The notes: generated by a model from the letters alone, not told the origin. A stretch of 64,000 nt of DNA from Pseudooceanicola atlanticus (GCF_000768315.1 NZ_AQQX01000010.1:1-64000); one strand, 5' to 3'. Positions 23,171 to 33,174 are shown, counted from the first letter of the stretch. Numbers and translations: made by a program.

Positions 23171-24718
23171 ATGCTGTCGCGGATCATGAACGGAACAGGG
23201 CTGTTGCAAACCCGGCTGAAGCGCCTGTTTTTCGGGCCACAGATGCTGGCTTTCCTGCCCGCGATGGCGCTTGGGGCCTTCTGGTTCGGCGGTGAGGGCT
23301 GGCTGATCGCCGTGACCCTCGGCCTGCCGGCTGTCTATGCGTTTCTGGGCGGGTTCGACCGCCCGCCCGCGCCGCCACCGCGCAGCTGTGACGGTGTCAC
23401 GGGCCTGCCCCTCCGCGATGCCCTGCAGGCGACGCTGAACATGGCGCTGACCGGCACCCGCACGGGGCGCCGTGCGACCGCCTGTTACATGATTTCACTG
23501 GATGATTTCGACGTTGTGACGGACCGCTACGGGCGCATGGCCAGCGATCACATCCTGCAGAAAACGGCGGAACGGGTGCGATCGACCCTGCGCGACGACG
23601 ACCTTGTCTGCCGGATCGGCTCTGACAGTTTCGGGATCGCCCTGGCACCGGTCGCGCATCTGGACATCGAAACCGCGATCCAGCTGGCCAGCCGCATGCA
23701 GATGGCCTGCGAGGAACCGGTGATCCTGGACAATACGGTGATCTATGTCTCGGCATCGGTCGGGTTCTGCCTGGGCTCTCGGACGCCGGAACAGACGGGA
23801 CAGGCGCTGATGAACGCCGCCGCAACCGCCCTGGCCGAGGCGTCGCGCAACGCGCCCTCGGCGATCCGCTCCTATTCCGATGAAATGCGTCGCTCCGAAC
23901 GCTCGCGCCATATCTTTGCCGACGAAGCTGCGGCGGCGCTGGAGAACGGGCAGATCCGGCCCTATTACCAGCCACAGATCTCGACCGATACGGGCCAGGT
24001 CACCGGGTTCGAGGCGCTGGCGCGCTGGATCCATCCGGATCGCGGGGAAATCTCGCCCGCCGATTTCCTGCCGATTCTCGAAAATGCCGGAAAACTCGCC
24101 CGCCTGGGAGAGATCATGCTGACCCGGTCGCTGTCGGCCTTGCGCAGCTGGGACGATGCGGGGCTGGATATTCCATGCGTCGGGGTGAATTTCTCGTCGG
24201 ACGAGTTGCGCAATCCCAAGCTGATCGACAAGGTGAAATGGGAGCTCGACCGCTATGACCTGGCCCCGCACCGCCTGTCGGTGGAGGTGCTGGAAACCGT
24301 CGTTGCCGCCTCGCCCGAGGACGTGGTGTCGCGCAACGTGAACGGGCTGGCCAAGCTGGGATGCCGCATCGACCTGGATGATTTCGGCACCGGCCATGCC
24401 TCCATCTCCTCCATCCGGCGCTTCGCGGTGCAGCGGATCAAGATCGACCGGAGCTTTGTCATGAAGGTGGATCGCGACCCCGAGCAGCAGCGCATGGTCG
24501 CCGCGATCCTGACCATGGCGGAACGGCTGGGCCTGGAAACCCTGGCCGAGGGCGTGGAGACGCCGGGCGAACATGCGATGCTGGCGCAGCTGGGGTGCGG
24601 CCACGTGCAGGGCTTCGGACTGGGCCGCCCGATGGCCTTCGAGGCGACGGAGCCCTGGGTGCGCGACCATGTGTCGAAACTGCAGGCGCCGCCGCGGATC
24701 ATCCGCCGCAGGCCTTGA
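23171..24718 (+). CDS. Membrane GGDEF-EAL protein, probable cyclic-di-GMP phosphodiesterase
   Basis: A 515-residue protein. Two hydrophobic segments are at about 20-60. The GGDEF-like domain at about 75-230 has its signature as RIGSDSFGI instead of GG(D/E)EF, so cyclase activity is unlikely. The EAL domain at about 250-505 keeps the catalytic set: FEALARW (E of EAL), VNFSSDEL (Asn), EVLETVV (Glu), LDDFGTGHAS (Asp pair, loop 6), IKIDRSF (Lys), LAEGVET (Glu) and VQGFGLGRPM (Gln). It therefore most likely hydrolyses c-di-GMP to pGpG, with the degenerate GGDEF as a possible GTP sensor. It is a single gene between ttcA and yidC. Confidence 0.9.
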   Translation: MLSRIMNGTGLLQTRLKRLFFGPQMLAFLPAMALGAFWFGGEGWLIAVTLGLPAVYAFLGGFDRPPAPPPRSCDGVTGLPLRDALQATLNMALTGTRTGRRATACYMISLDDFDVVTDRYGRMASDHILQKTAERVRSTLRDDDLVCRIGSDSFGIALAPVAHLDIETAIQLASRMQMACEEPVILDNTVIYVSASVGFCLGSRTPEQTGQALMNAAATALAEASRNAPSAIRSYSDEMRRSERSRHIFADEAAAALENGQIRPYYQPQISTDTGQVTGFEALARWIHPDRGEISPADFLPILENAGKLARLGEIMLTRSLSALRSWDDAGLDIPCVGVNFSSDELRNPKLIDKVKWELDRYDLAPHRLSVEVLETVVAASPEDVVSRNVNGLAKLGCRIDLDDFGTGHASISSIRRFAVQRIKIDRSFVMKVDRDPEQQRMVAAILTMAERLGLETLAEGVETPGEHAMLAQLGCGHVQGFGLGRPMAFEATEPWVRDHVSKLQAPPRIIRRRP

Positions 24719-24845
24719 AACCGGGGGTGGTGCGGGGCCGGGACGGTCGGGCCACGTCGCCGCGTTTTCCCGATCACCCCTTGACCTTTCCACCCTTCCT
24801 CTGTTGAACCGGCCTGACTTTCTACATGGCACGGGATCCCGTTTG

Positions 24846-26711
24846 ATGGACGATCAGAACAAGAACCTCATCCTGGCAGTGGTGCTCAGCTTCGTCGTGA
24901 TCTTCGGATGGTCGTTGCTCTTCCCCGCACCGGAGGTGGTCGAGGACCCGAACGCCCCGACAGAGACAAGCCAGACCGCCGAGGGCACCCCCGGCGTGCC
25001 GAGCGGTGACAGCGGCGCGCCCGGCGTGCCCGGCGAAGCGACCACCGGTACCACGGCCCCGTCGGCCGGCAACGCCCCCGCTGGCACCGCAACCGCCGAT
25101 ACCGCGGAACCCGCACCGCGCCTGACCATCGAAACCCCGCGCCTGGCCGGGTCGATCAACCTGCAGGGCGGCCGGATCGACGATCTGAAGCTGAAGGATT
25201 ACCTGACCTCGCTGGATGCCGACGCCACCCGCGTGGCCGTGCTGAAACCCGAGGGGCAGGAGAACTCGTTCTACGCCACCTATGGCTGGGTGCCCGTCTC
25301 GGGCGTCGAGAGCGGCAACGTGCCCACCGATGCGACCGTCTGGTCCGCACCCGAAGGCGCAACGCTGACCTCGGAGACGCCGGTCACGCTGACCTGGGAC
25401 AACGGCGCCGGTCTGATCTTCTCGCGCACGATCTCGGTCGACGAGGATTACATGTTCACCGTCGTGCAATCGGTCGAGAACACCACCGGCAGCGCGGTGG
25501 CTCTGCGCCCCTATGGCCTGCTGCGCCGCCATGGCGAACCGACCGACCTGAAGAACTTCTTCGTGCTGCATGAGGGCCTGATCCGCCTGTCGGACGGTGA
25601 GCTGCAGGAAGAAGATTACGGCAACATGGAAGATTTCGACGTCGACAGCCGCGAAGGCGTGCCCGCCGACCGGATCGAAGTCGCCGAAAGCGGCTGGATC
25701 GGCTATACCGACCATTACTGGATGTCGACGCTGATCCCCGACACCGGCACGCCGTTCCGGTCGACCGCGAAATACTACCCGCAGCGCAACATCTTCCAGG
25801 CCGATGCCGTTCTGCCGACCGTCGAGATCGCCGCCGGGTCCTCTGCCGCGTCGGAAACGCGCCTGTTTGCCGGCGCCAAGGAATGGGAAACCATCCGCAA
25901 TTACGAGAATCAGCAGGACGTGACCCGTTTCCTGGACGCCATCGACTGGGGCTGGTTCTTCTTCCTGACCAAGCCGATCTTCGCCGTGCTGCACTGGCTG
26001 AACAGCCATATCGGCAACATGGGCTGGTCGATCATCGCCCTGACCGTGCTGCTGAAGATGCTGCTCTTCCCGCTGGCCTACAAATCCTACGCCTCCATGG
26101 CGAAGATGCGCGAGCTGCAGCCGGAGATGGAGAAGCTGAAGGAAAAGGCCGGCGACGACCGCCAGGCGATGCAGAAGGGCATGATGGAGCTCTACAAGAA
26201 GAACAAGGTCAACCCGGCCTCGGGCTGTCTGCCGATCCTGCTGCAGATCCCGATCTTCTTCTCGCTCTACAAGGTGATCTTCGTCACGCTGGAACTGCGC
26301 CACGCCCCCTGGGTCGGCTGGATCCGCGACCTGTCGGCACCTGACCCGTCCTCGATCCTGAACCTGTTCGGCCTGCTGTCCTTCGCACCGCCGTCGCCTG
26401 AAAGCTTCCTCGCGATCATCAGCCTCGGCGTGCTGCCGATCCTGCTGGGTGTCTCCATGTGGCTGCAGCAAAAGCTGAACCCGGCGCCCACGGACCCGAC
26501 GCAGCAGATGATCTTTGCCTGGATGCCCTGGGTGTTCATGTTCATGCTGGGCACCTTCGCCAGCGGCCTGGTCATCTACTGGATCACCAACAACATGATC
26601 ACCTTCGTCCAGCAATACGCGATCATGCGCAGCCATGGGTTCAAGCCGGATGTCTTCGGCAATATCCGCAAGAGCTTCAGCCGCAAGAAGACCGCGGAAG
26701 AGAAGAAGTGA
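24846..26711 (+). CDS. yidC: Membrane protein insertase YidC
   Basis: A 621-residue inner-membrane insertase with the Gram-negative layout. TM1 is at the N-terminus (LILAVVLSFVVIFGWSLLF), followed by a Thr/Pro/Gly-rich linker and the large periplasmic beta-supersandwich P1 domain (about 95-375). The conserved five-TM core is at about 385-600 and includes MGWSIIALTVLLKMLLFPLA, KKNKVNPASGCLPILLQIPI and the last helices near FMFMLGTFASGLVIYWITNN. It ends with a basic tail (RKSFSRKKTAEEKK) that can contact ribosomes. ATG 24846 is at the N-terminal TM; longer frames are spurious. It overlaps the MOSC gene start (GTGA at 26708). Confidence 0.97.
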   Translation: MDDQNKNLILAVVLSFVVIFGWSLLFPAPEVVEDPNAPTETSQTAEGTPGVPSGDSGAPGVPGEATTGTTAPSAGNAPAGTATADTAEPAPRLTIETPRLAGSINLQGGRIDDLKLKDYLTSLDADATRVAVLKPEGQENSFYATYGWVPVSGVESGNVPTDATVWSAPEGATLTSETPVTLTWDNGAGLIFSRTISVDEDYMFTVVQSVENTTGSAVALRPYGLLRRHGEPTDLKNFFVLHEGLIRLSDGELQEEDYGNMEDFDVDSREGVPADRIEVAESGWIGYTDHYWMSTLIPDTGTPFRSTAKYYPQRNIFQADAVLPTVEIAAGSSAASETRLFAGAKEWETIRNYENQQDVTRFLDAIDWGWFFFLTKPIFAVLHWLNSHIGNMGWSIIALTVLLKMLLFPLAYKSYASMAKMRELQPEMEKLKEKAGDDRQAMQKGMMELYKKNKVNPASGCLPILLQIPIFFSLYKVIFVTLELRHAPWVGWIRDLSAPDPSSILNLFGLLSFAPPSPESFLAIISLGVLPILLGVSMWLQQKLNPAPTDPTQQMIFAWMPWVFMFMLGTFASGLVIYWITNNMITFVQQYAIMRSHGFKPDVFGNIRKSFSRKKTAEEKK

Positions 26712-27448
26712 CGGCCCGCATCGCCGCGCTGTACCGCCACCCGATCAAGGCCATAGGCCGCGAAGAGGTGGATGAGGTCGACTTGATCGCCGGGCAGACC
26801 CTGCCCGGCGACCGTCGTTGGGCCGTGGCGCATGAGGCGGCGAAACTGCAGGACGGGGTCTGGAACCGCTGCGTGAACTTCATCCGCGGCGCGTCCTCTC
26901 CCAAGCTGATGGCGGTGACCCTGCGGACGGAGGGCGACCGGCTGCACCTGACCCATCCCGACCGCCCCGACCTGTTCATCGATACGGCCACCGACGAAGA
27001 GCGCCTGATCCGCTGGGTCGCGCCCCTGGTGGCAGAGGGGCGCGCCGCCCCGACCGCCCTGGTCCCGGCCCCGGCCGACCGCGGCCTGACCGATACGCCG
27101 GATGCGACGATCTCCCTGGCCAGCCTCGCCTCTCATCAGGCGGTGGCCGACAAGGCCGCGGCCCCGTTCGAGGTGCACCGCTGGCGCTGCAACATCTTCG
27201 TCGACGGCCTGACCGCCTGGGAGGAGTTCGACTGGGTCGACCGGACGATCCGCCTGGGCGAGGCCGAGGCACGTGTGGCCTTTCGCATCGATCGCTGCAT
27301 GGCCACGACCGCAAACACCGATACCGGAGAGCGTGACGTCCCGACGCTGGAGATTCTCGACGGGTTCGGTCACCAGGATTTCTCGGTCGCGCTGGTCGTG
27401 ACCAAGGGCGGCGCCCTGCGCGTCGGAGACGAGGTAGCCCCGCTATGA
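26708..27448 (+). CDS. MOSC domain-containing protein
   Basis: A 246-residue protein with the MOSC N-terminal barrel (ARIAALYRHPIKAIGREEVD, then LPGDRRWAV) and the MOSC core (about 100-240: FEVHRWRCNIFVDG, WEEFDWVDRTIRLGEA, DRCMATTANTDTGERD). MOSC proteins bind molybdenum or iron-sulfur-derived sulfur; a catalytic Cys is expected, and C in FRIDRCMAT fits. GTG start with coupling to yidC. A gene of this type lying between yidC and engB is familiar in Rhodobacteraceae. The specific reaction is unknown. Confidence 0.9.
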   Translation: MTARIAALYRHPIKAIGREEVDEVDLIAGQTLPGDRRWAVAHEAAKLQDGVWNRCVNFIRGASSPKLMAVTLRTEGDRLHLTHPDRPDLFIDTATDEERLIRWVAPLVAEGRAAPTALVPAPADRGLTDTPDATISLASLASHQAVADKAAAPFEVHRWRCNIFVDGLTAWEEFDWVDRTIRLGEAEARVAFRIDRCMATTANTDTGERDVPTLEILDGFGHQDFSVALVVTKGGALRVGDEVAPL

Positions 27449-28098
27449 CCCCCCTGCCCTTTCCCATTGTCGAAGAACCCGACCAGGCGGCCGCCGAGGC
27501 GGGACGCAAGCTGTTTGCCGGCGAGACCGAGTTCGTCAAGGGCGTGGTCGCCATGTCCGGCCTGCCGCCTGCCGACCGGATCGAGGTCTGCTTTGCGGGC
27601 CGGTCGAATGTGGGGAAGTCCAGCCTGATCAATGCGCTGACCGGTCACAAGAACCTGGCTCGCGCCTCGAACACGCCGGGCCGCACGCAAGAGATCAACT
27701 TCTTCACCATGGGCAATCACGGTTACCTGGTCGACCTGCCCGGCTATGGCTTTGCCAATGCGCCGCTGCCGGTGGTCGAGAAATGGCAACGCCTGCTCAA
27801 GCAATATCTGAGCGGCCGCCAGACCCTGCGCCGCGCCTTCGTGCTGATAGACGCGCGCCACGGGGTAAAGAGTGTCGACGAAGAGATCATGTCGCTTCTC
27901 GACAGCGCCGCGGTGACCTTTCAGGCGGTGCTGACGAAAACCGACAAGGTGCGGAAATCGGACCTGGAAAAGAGCCTCGACATCTCGCGCAAGGCGCTGT
28001 CGAAACATCCCGCCGCCTTCCCCGAACTGGTTCTCACCTCGTCCGAGAAGGGCGACGGGATCGCAACCCTGCGATCCATCATCGCAGGGTTGGAGTGA
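27445..28098 (+). CDS. engB: Ribosome biogenesis GTPase EngB (YsxC/YihA)
   Basis: A 217-residue TRAFAC GTPase needed for 50S subunit assembly and, typically, essential. G1 is GRSNVGKSSLINAL, G2 is around TPGRTQEINFF, G3 is DLPGYGFA, G4 is TKTDK and G5 is SSEKGDG. It overlaps the MOSC gene by ATGA. Together with yidC and rpmH nearby it reflects the usual arrangement of membrane-insertion and ribosome-assembly genes. Confidence 0.97.
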   Translation: MTPLPFPIVEEPDQAAAEAGRKLFAGETEFVKGVVAMSGLPPADRIEVCFAGRSNVGKSSLINALTGHKNLARASNTPGRTQEINFFTMGNHGYLVDLPGYGFANAPLPVVEKWQRLLKQYLSGRQTLRRAFVLIDARHGVKSVDEEIMSLLDSAAVTFQAVLTKTDKVRKSDLEKSLDISRKALSKHPAAFPELVLTSSEKGDGIATLRSIIAGLE

Positions 28099-28111
28099 CG
28101 CTTCAGACGTC

Positions 28112-28690
28112 TCAGAAGCGGTAGCTGACGCGCGCTTCGAACGTGTTGCCGGTCAGGTCGGAGCCGGACCCCGCGAAATTGTCGTAGTGGTTGTAGAGGT
28201 ATTCTGCACCCACGGACACGTTGTTGGAAAGCTTGTAGTCCATGCCGACGCCCGCGACATAGCCGGTGTCGTCACCGATCGCGCTGTCTGCATAGCCCAC
28301 ACCGGCGGTCCCGTAGATCAGCGCCGGGCCGGCATCGTAGCCAACGCGCGCCTTCAGGCGGGCCATGTTGTCCAGGGACGTGCCACCGACGCTGATGTCG
28401 TTGCCGACATACTGCGCTTCGCCGCCCAGCGTGTAGGAACCGAAATCGTAGTCGTAACCGGCGAACAGGCCACCGGTCATGCCATCGCCGGATGCGGCGC
28501 CGGATTCGTAGTCACCATAGCCCAGCGAGCCACCGAAATAGCCACCGGTCCAATCGCCGATCGTCATGACGGGGGTGACGGGGGTGGCAATCACCGGGTC
28601 TTCCGGCGCGGCGACGGGGGTGCCTGCCATGGCGGCACCGGCGGTCACGGTGAGGGCGGTCCCGAGAAGTACGGTCTTGATACGGGTCAT
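28112..28690 (-). CDS. Outer-membrane beta-barrel protein (OMP_b-brl type)
   Basis: A 192-residue exported protein. A cleavable signal peptide (KTVLLGTALTVTAGAAMA, cut near residue 22) is followed by a Pro/Ala linker and an eight-stranded barrel of alternating Gly/aromatic strands (GYFGGSLGYGDYES, LFAGYDYDFGSYTLGGEAQY, GYVAGVGMDYKLSNNVSVG). It ends in VSYRF with the terminal Phe used by BAM. The family resembles Omp25/Opa-like surface proteins of alphaproteobacteria. ATG 28690 has an aaggagat SD. It is monocistronic, its stop facing engB with 13 bases between. A specific function is not evident. Confidence 0.9.
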   Translation of the reverse strand: MTRIKTVLLGTALTVTAGAAMAGTPVAAPEDPVIATPVTPVMTIGDWTGGYFGGSLGYGDYESGAASGDGMTGGLFAGYDYDFGSYTLGGEAQYVGNDISVGGTSLDNMARLKARVGYDAGPALIYGTAGVGYADSAIGDDTGYVAGVGMDYKLSNNVSVGAEYLYNHYDNFAGSGSDLTGNTFEARVSYRF

Positions 28691-28865
28691 GTGCTTATCT
28701 CCTTGCTCGTTGTTTGACGCCCGAGGCGCCTGTGATTGCACAACGCGACACATGGGGCATGGGTCCGAGACAAGCAAAACCTGTGGCGGAAATGTGCCAT
28801 TCCCGCTCTTGGCACGGGCGGGACTTGGCCGTATCACGGTGCCTGACCCTTGAGTTTCCGGAACC

Positions 28866-29732
28866 ATGAAGAAACAAGACGCCATGAATCGCGACTGGAT
28901 CGCCACCGCCCGCACGCTCAACCAGGCGCTGCCCTATCTGCAACGTTACGAAGGCGCCATCGTGGTGGTGAAATTCGGTGGCCACGCCATGGGCGACGAC
29001 GAGGCGATGGAGACCTTCGCCCGCGATATCGTGCTGATGCGCCAGGTCGGGGTGAACCCTGTGATCGTTCATGGCGGCGGCCCGATGATCAACGAGATGC
29101 TGGAGCGTCTCCAGATCAAGTCGGATTTCGTGAACGGCAAGCGGGTGACCGACCAGGCCACCGTCGAAGTCGTCGAAATGGTCCTGTCGGGCCGCGTCAA
29201 CAAGCGGATCGTCCAGGCCATCAACGATGCCGGCGGCAAGGGCGTCGGCCTGTCGGGCAAGGATGCCAAGCTGATGATCTGCGAAGCCGACAATCCCGAG
29301 CTTGGCCTCGTGGGCACACCGGTCGAGCTGGACACGACCATCCTGCACGCGATGTTCCAGGCCGATATCATCCCCGTCATCGCACCGCTCGGCATGGGCC
29401 GGGATGGCGAGACCTACAATATCAACGGCGACACGGCGGCGGGCGCCATTGCCGGCGCACTCAAGGCCGACCGGCTGCTGCTGCTGACCGACGTGGCCGG
29501 CGTCAAGAACGCCGAGGGCGACGTGGTCACCGAATTGCGCGCCGCCCAGATCCGCCAGATGACCGCCGATGGCGTCATCGCAGGCGGCATGATCCCCAAG
29601 ACGGAAACCGCGCTGGACGCGATCGACCGGGGCGTGCGCGCGGTGGTCATCCTGGACGGGCGCGCGCCGAACGCGACCCTGCTCGAGCTGTTCACCGATC
29701 ACGGCGCCGGGTCGCTGATCCGGGCGGACTGA
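28866..29732 (+). CDS. argB: Acetylglutamate kinase
   Basis: A 288-residue amino-acid kinase catalysing phosphorylation of N-acetylglutamate in arginine biosynthesis. The ATP-binding Lys is in [11 protein letters not shown], the substrate Gly-rich loop in [15 protein letters not shown], and the C-terminal ATP site around [15 protein letters not shown] and [16 protein letters not shown]. Full family length suggests an arginine-sensitive hexamer like other alphaproteobacterial enzymes. An alternative start at codon 7 (MNRDW) exists. It is followed by the ferredoxin-like gene after 3 bases. Confidence 0.97.
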   Translation: MKKQDAMNRDWIATARTLNQALPYLQRYEGAIVVVKFGGHAMGDDEAMETFARDIVLMRQVGVNPVIVHGGGPMINEMLERLQIKSDFVNGKRVTDQATVEVVEMVLSGRVNKRIVQAINDAGGKGVGLSGKDAKLMICEADNPELGLVGTPVELDTTILHAMFQADIIPVIAPLGMGRDGETYNINGDTAAGAIAGALKADRLLLLTDVAGVKNAEGDVVTELRAAQIRQMTADGVIAGGMIPKTETALDAIDRGVRAVVILDGRAPNATLLELFTDHGAGSLIRAD

Positions 29733-29735
29733 TCC

Positions 29736-30383
29736 ATGCCGGGGCTGGCGGCGCTGCAGGATGCGGCCCGGGCCCGGCACCTGTCGATCACAGCCGTGCT
29801 GCAGGGGCCGCGCGACGACCTGCCCGATGGCTGCCAGACCCTTCTGATGCTGTCCCCGGACGAACCTGCCTTCTGGCCGGCCTTCACCGACAGCCCCGAA
29901 TATTGCGACGGCGCCCCCGATCCGATGGATCGCTGGTCGCTGCGGGTCATCACGGCCTGGGCCGCCGAACTGGATGCCCGGCCGGTCTTTCCCTTCGGCG
30001 GGCCGCCCTTTCAGCCCTTCATCGCCTGGGCGCTCGCCTCTGGCTTTGCCGCCTCCTCCCCGGTCGGGATGATGGTGCATGCGCAGGCCGGGCTCTACCT
30101 GTCCTTCCGCGGCGCGCTGGCCATGTCCGTGCGGGTCGACGCGCCGGCGCCCCCGCTCTCCCCCTGTGACAGCTGCGCGGACAAGCCCTGCCTCACCGCC
30201 TGCCCGGTGACCGCCCTGGGCCCGGGCGGCTACGACGTTCCCGCCTGCAAGGGCTACCTGGTCACGGATGCGGGGCAGGATTGCATGTCGCGCGGCTGCG
30301 CTGCACGTCGGGCTTGCCCTGCGGGCCAGGATCATGGAAGACTTTCCTCGCATTCAGCATTTCATATGATCCATTTTCTCTAG
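29736..30383 (+). CDS. 4Fe-4S ferredoxin-type protein
   Basis: A 215-residue cytoplasmic protein. The C-terminal part carries a bacterial-ferredoxin-like cysteine set: CDSCADKPCLTACPVTALG (C-x2-C-x4-C-x3-CP) and further Cys in CKGYL, DCMSRGCAARRACP, enough for one or two [4Fe-4S] clusters. The N-terminal ~130 residues (Trp/Phe-rich, WSLRVITAWAAELDA, PFGGPPFQPFIAWA) form an uncharacterised domain. It follows argB by 3 bases and precedes the SixA-like gene. Its electron-transfer partner is unknown. Confidence 0.85.
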   Translation: MPGLAALQDAARARHLSITAVLQGPRDDLPDGCQTLLMLSPDEPAFWPAFTDSPEYCDGAPDPMDRWSLRVITAWAAELDARPVFPFGGPPFQPFIAWALASGFAASSPVGMMVHAQAGLYLSFRGALAMSVRVDAPAPPLSPCDSCADKPCLTACPVTALGPGGYDVPACKGYLVTDAGQDCMSRGCAARRACPAGQDHGRLSSHSAFHMIHFL

Positions 30384-30400
30384 TCGGACGTTTCACTTAC

Positions 30401-30895
30401 ATGACAAAGCGCCTTGTCCTGATGCGCCATGCCAAATCGAGCTGGGATGACCTCAACCTCGAAGATCACGCACGCCCGCTGAACGCGCGGGGCCGCAAGG
30501 CCGCCCGCGCCATCGGTGCGTGGCTGACGTCTCTCGATATCGCGCCAGACATGATCCTGTGCTCCGACGCCGTGCGTACGCAGGAAACCCATCAACGGCT
30601 GAAGATGGATGGCCCGGTCCACATGCGGCCCGATCTGTACCTGGCCAGCCTCGACCGTATCCTCACCGTCCTGCAAGGCGCCGAGGGCGACACGGTCATG
30701 CTCATCGGCCACAATCCCGGCATTGGCGAATTCGCCAATCGGCTGGTCATGTCGCCGCCGCCCCATGGCCGCTTCGTCGATTACCCGACCGGCGCCACCC
30801 TGGTGGCCGACCTGCCGATCGACGATTGGAGCGCCGCCCATTTCGGAACCGGCCGGGTGGTGAACTTCCTCACCCCGCGCGAACTGACCGGCTGA
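30401..30895 (+). CDS. Histidine phosphatase family protein, SixA-like
   Basis: A 164-residue branch-1 histidine phosphatase. The catalytic motif is LVLMRHAKSSWDD (RH with nucleophilic His, residues about 9-10), the second Arg lies around SDAVRTQET, and the second His in LIGHNPGIGEF. Short length without the cap domain matches SixA, which removes phosphate from His phosphotransfer proteins. In alphaproteobacteria these genes are generally annotated only as phosphohistidine phosphatases. ATG 30401 was chosen; upstream frame overlaps the ferredoxin gene. Confidence 0.9.
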   Translation: MTKRLVLMRHAKSSWDDLNLEDHARPLNARGRKAARAIGAWLTSLDIAPDMILCSDAVRTQETHQRLKMDGPVHMRPDLYLASLDRILTVLQGAEGDTVMLIGHNPGIGEFANRLVMSPPPHGRFVDYPTGATLVADLPIDDWSAAHFGTGRVVNFLTPRELTG

Positions 30896-30933
30896 TCCCC
30901 CGCGCCACGCCGGGTGGCCGGGCGCATCCCCGG

Positions 30934-30957
30934 CTTCATCTTGCCCAAAATACTCTC
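30934..30957. repeat. Roseobacter-type intergenic motif (CATCTTGCCCAAAATACTC)
   Basis: The motif tcatcttgcccaaaatactc lies in the spacer between two convergent transcription units. I recognise closely similar short text as recurring between genes in many Rhodobacteraceae genomes. It occurs only once in this window, so its repetitive nature rests on family knowledge. Confidence 0.4.
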
Positions 30958-30997
30958 GCCGAAGGCACCGGGCGCAGCCCGGTCATGGCACGACACG

Positions 30998-31028
30998 AAA
31001 AAGGGCGCGCCACATCAGCGGCGCGCCC
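30998..31028 (-). terminator. Rho-independent terminator of the bzt operon
   Basis: GGGCGCGCC (31003-31011) pairs perfectly with GGCGCGCCC (31020-31028). On minus the stem is followed by TTTTT (30998-31002). It lies about 30 bases after the stop of the ATPase gene. Confidence 0.85.
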
Positions 31029-31059
31029 CACCCGGTCCGGAGACCGGCATGTGAAAGGA

Positions 31060-31854
31060 TCAATGCCCGAGGATCTGCGACAGGAACAGCTTGGTCCGGT
31101 CGGATTGCGGGTTGTTGAAGAAGGCCTCGGGTTCGTTCTGTTCCACGATCTGGCCCTGGTCCATGAAGATCACGCGGTTGGCGACCTGGCGGGCAAAGCC
31201 CATCTCGTGCGTCACGCAGAGCATGGTCATGCCTTCCTGGGCGAGCTCGATCATGGTGTCGAGCACCTCCTTGATCATCTCGGGGTCGAGCGCGGAGGTC
31301 GGTTCGTCGAACAGCATGATCCGCGGCTTCATGCAGAGCGAGCGGGCGATCGCCACACGCTGCTGCTGACCGCCCGAAAGCTGGCCGGGATACTTGTTGG
31401 CCTGGTCGGGGATTTTCACCTTTTCCAGGAAATGCATCGCCGTTTCCTCGGCTTCCTTCTTGGGCGTCTTGCGGACCCAGATCGGCGCGAGGGTGCAGTT
31501 CTCGAGAATCGTCAGATGCGGGAAGAGGTTGAAGTGCTGAAAGCACATGCCGACCTCGGACCGGATTTTGTCGATGTTCTTGAGGTCCGAGGACAGCTTG
31601 GTCCCGTCGACCTCGATCGACCCCTTCTGATGCTCTTCCAGCGCGTTGATGCAGCGGATCAGGGTGGATTTGCCGGACCCCGAGGGGCCACAAATCACGA
31701 TCCGTTCCCCGCGATAGACCGTCAGGTCGATATCACGCAGGACGTGGAAGGTTCCGTACCATTTGTTCATGTTCCGGATGTCGATGGCGACTTCGTCCGA
31801 GACCTTCATCTGCTCGGGGTTGACGGACGAAATATCGGTTGCGGTATCGGTCAT
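31060..31854 (-). CDS. bztD: Glutamate/glutamine/aspartate/asparagine ABC transporter, ATP-binding subunit
   Basis: A 264-residue ABC ATPase of the polar amino-acid uptake type. Walker A is [10 protein letters not shown]-loop [11 protein letters not shown], signature LSGGQQQR, Walker [16 protein letters not shown], and the switch His in CVTHEMGFA. Length and order match BztD of Rhodobacter (AapP in rhizobia). It is the last gene of the four-gene minus operon, 14 bases after the second permease. Confidence 0.95.
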   Translation of the reverse strand: MTDTATDISSVNPEQMKVSDEVAIDIRNMNKWYGTFHVLRDIDLTVYRGERIVICGPSGSGKSTLIRCINALEEHQKGSIEVDGTKLSSDLKNIDKIRSEVGMCFQHFNLFPHLTILENCTLAPIWVRKTPKKEAEETAMHFLEKVKIPDQANKYPGQLSGGQQQRVAIARSLCMKPRIMLFDEPTSALDPEMIKEVLDTMIELAQEGMTMLCVTHEMGFARQVANRVIFMDQGQIVEQNEPEAFFNNPQSDRTKLFLSQILGH

Positions 31855-31868
31855 GACCGTCCCTTTCC

Positions 31869-33173
31869 TTAGCGTGAATGTCCGGTGTTGAGCTGACGCT
31901 CAAGCCACTGGGAATATTGCGAGATGCCGTAGCAGACGACGAAGAACAGGAGTGCTGCGAACAGGAAGAGTTCCCAGTAGACGCCGTTCCAGTCGGTCGA
32001 GGCCAGGATCGGTCCGCGGATCATGCCGACCATGTCGAACATCGAGATGACCGAGACCAGCGTGGTGTCCTTGAACAGACCCACGGCCACGTTCACAATG
32101 CCCGGGATGGAGATCTTCAGTGCCTGCGGCAGGATGATCAGGCGCATCGCCTGGGCGTAATCCAGCCCCAGCGAATCCGCCGCCTCGTACTGGCCTTTCG
32201 GCAGTGCGGCGAGGCCACCCCGGATCACCTCTGCGATATAGGCAGAGGCGAACATGGTGATCATGATGATCACCCGCAGGATCAGGTCGAAGGTCGTGCC
32301 CGGCGGCAGGAAGTAGGCCAGGACCACGTTCGCCACGAAGAGCAGCGTGATCAGCGGCACGCCGCGGATGAACTCGATGAAGATCACGCAGATCCACTTG
32401 ATCAGCGGCATCTGGCTGCGACGTCCAAGCGCCAGCAGGATACCGATGGGCAGCGACAGCGAGATACACACCGTGCCGAGGATCAGGTTCAGCATGAAGC
32501 CGCCCATGTCCCGCGACGGAACCGCCGGCAGGTCGATCGGAATGATCCGCGACAGGTCAGGCGTGATGAACCCCGACACCCACCAGAAGGCGAAGGCCGC
32601 GATCACACCCCCGAAGAACCCCATGGCAAAGCTTTGCTTTTCCAGTTTCTTGAAGGCGAAATAGCCCGCGACGAAGCCAAGCAGCGCGAAGACCGGCACC
32701 CAGATCGACCCGCCCCAGATCAGGAAGAAGGCGATGAAGGGATAGAGGCCGGTGAAGATCAGCATCTTGCGCGGCAGCTTCGAGAACAGGACCGGCGCCG
32801 CCGCGACCAGCAGCAGCAGGAAGGCCAGGAAGGGCCGCCAGTATTCTTCGCTCGGGTACTGGAAGCCGAAGATCAGCTGGTTCCAGCGTTCCGCGATCAC
32901 CGCGAAACAGGCGCCGCTGGTGCCGTCGAGGATCTCGCGACACTGGCTGAGGTTCTCGGCGTCCCACACCCCGTTGAGGAGCCAGGGCAGCGAGAAGGAG
33001 GCGAACCAGTAGATCGCGAGGATCCCCAGGATCGTCATGATCGCGTTGGCGGTGGAGGAGAACAGGTTCTCCCGCATCCACTTGAAGGCCCCGGTTTCCG
33101 CCGCGGGCGGCGGCGAGGGCGGGATTTGCGTCTTCTGGACGAAGCCGACGGATTGCGCATGTGTATCGGACAT
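31869..33173 (-). CDS. bztC: Amino-acid ABC transporter permease (BztC/AapM type)
   Basis: A 434-residue inner-membrane permease, the same length as Rhodobacter BztC. It is unusually long for HisM-type subunits, with an N-terminal extension holding extra TM segments and a periplasmic insert with two Cys ([18 protein letters not shown]), then the canonical permease module. The EAA loop that docks the ATPase is [20 protein letters not shown] (about residue 340). It pairs with the permease encoded upstream (one base between the two genes) to form a heterodimeric channel. Confidence 0.93.
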   Translation of the reverse strand: MSDTHAQSVGFVQKTQIPPSPPPAAETGAFKWMRENLFSSTANAIMTILGILAIYWFASFSLPWLLNGVWDAENLSQCREILDGTSGACFAVIAERWNQLIFGFQYPSEEYWRPFLAFLLLLVAAAPVLFSKLPRKMLIFTGLYPFIAFFLIWGGSIWVPVFALLGFVAGYFAFKKLEKQSFAMGFFGGVIAAFAFWWVSGFITPDLSRIIPIDLPAVPSRDMGGFMLNLILGTVCISLSLPIGILLALGRRSQMPLIKWICVIFIEFIRGVPLITLLFVANVVLAYFLPPGTTFDLILRVIIMITMFASAYIAEVIRGGLAALPKGQYEAADSLGLDYAQAMRLIILPQALKISIPGIVNVAVGLFKDTTLVSVISMFDMVGMIRGPILASTDWNGVYWELFLFAALLFFVVCYGISQYSQWLERQLNTGHSR

Positions 33174-33174
33174 C

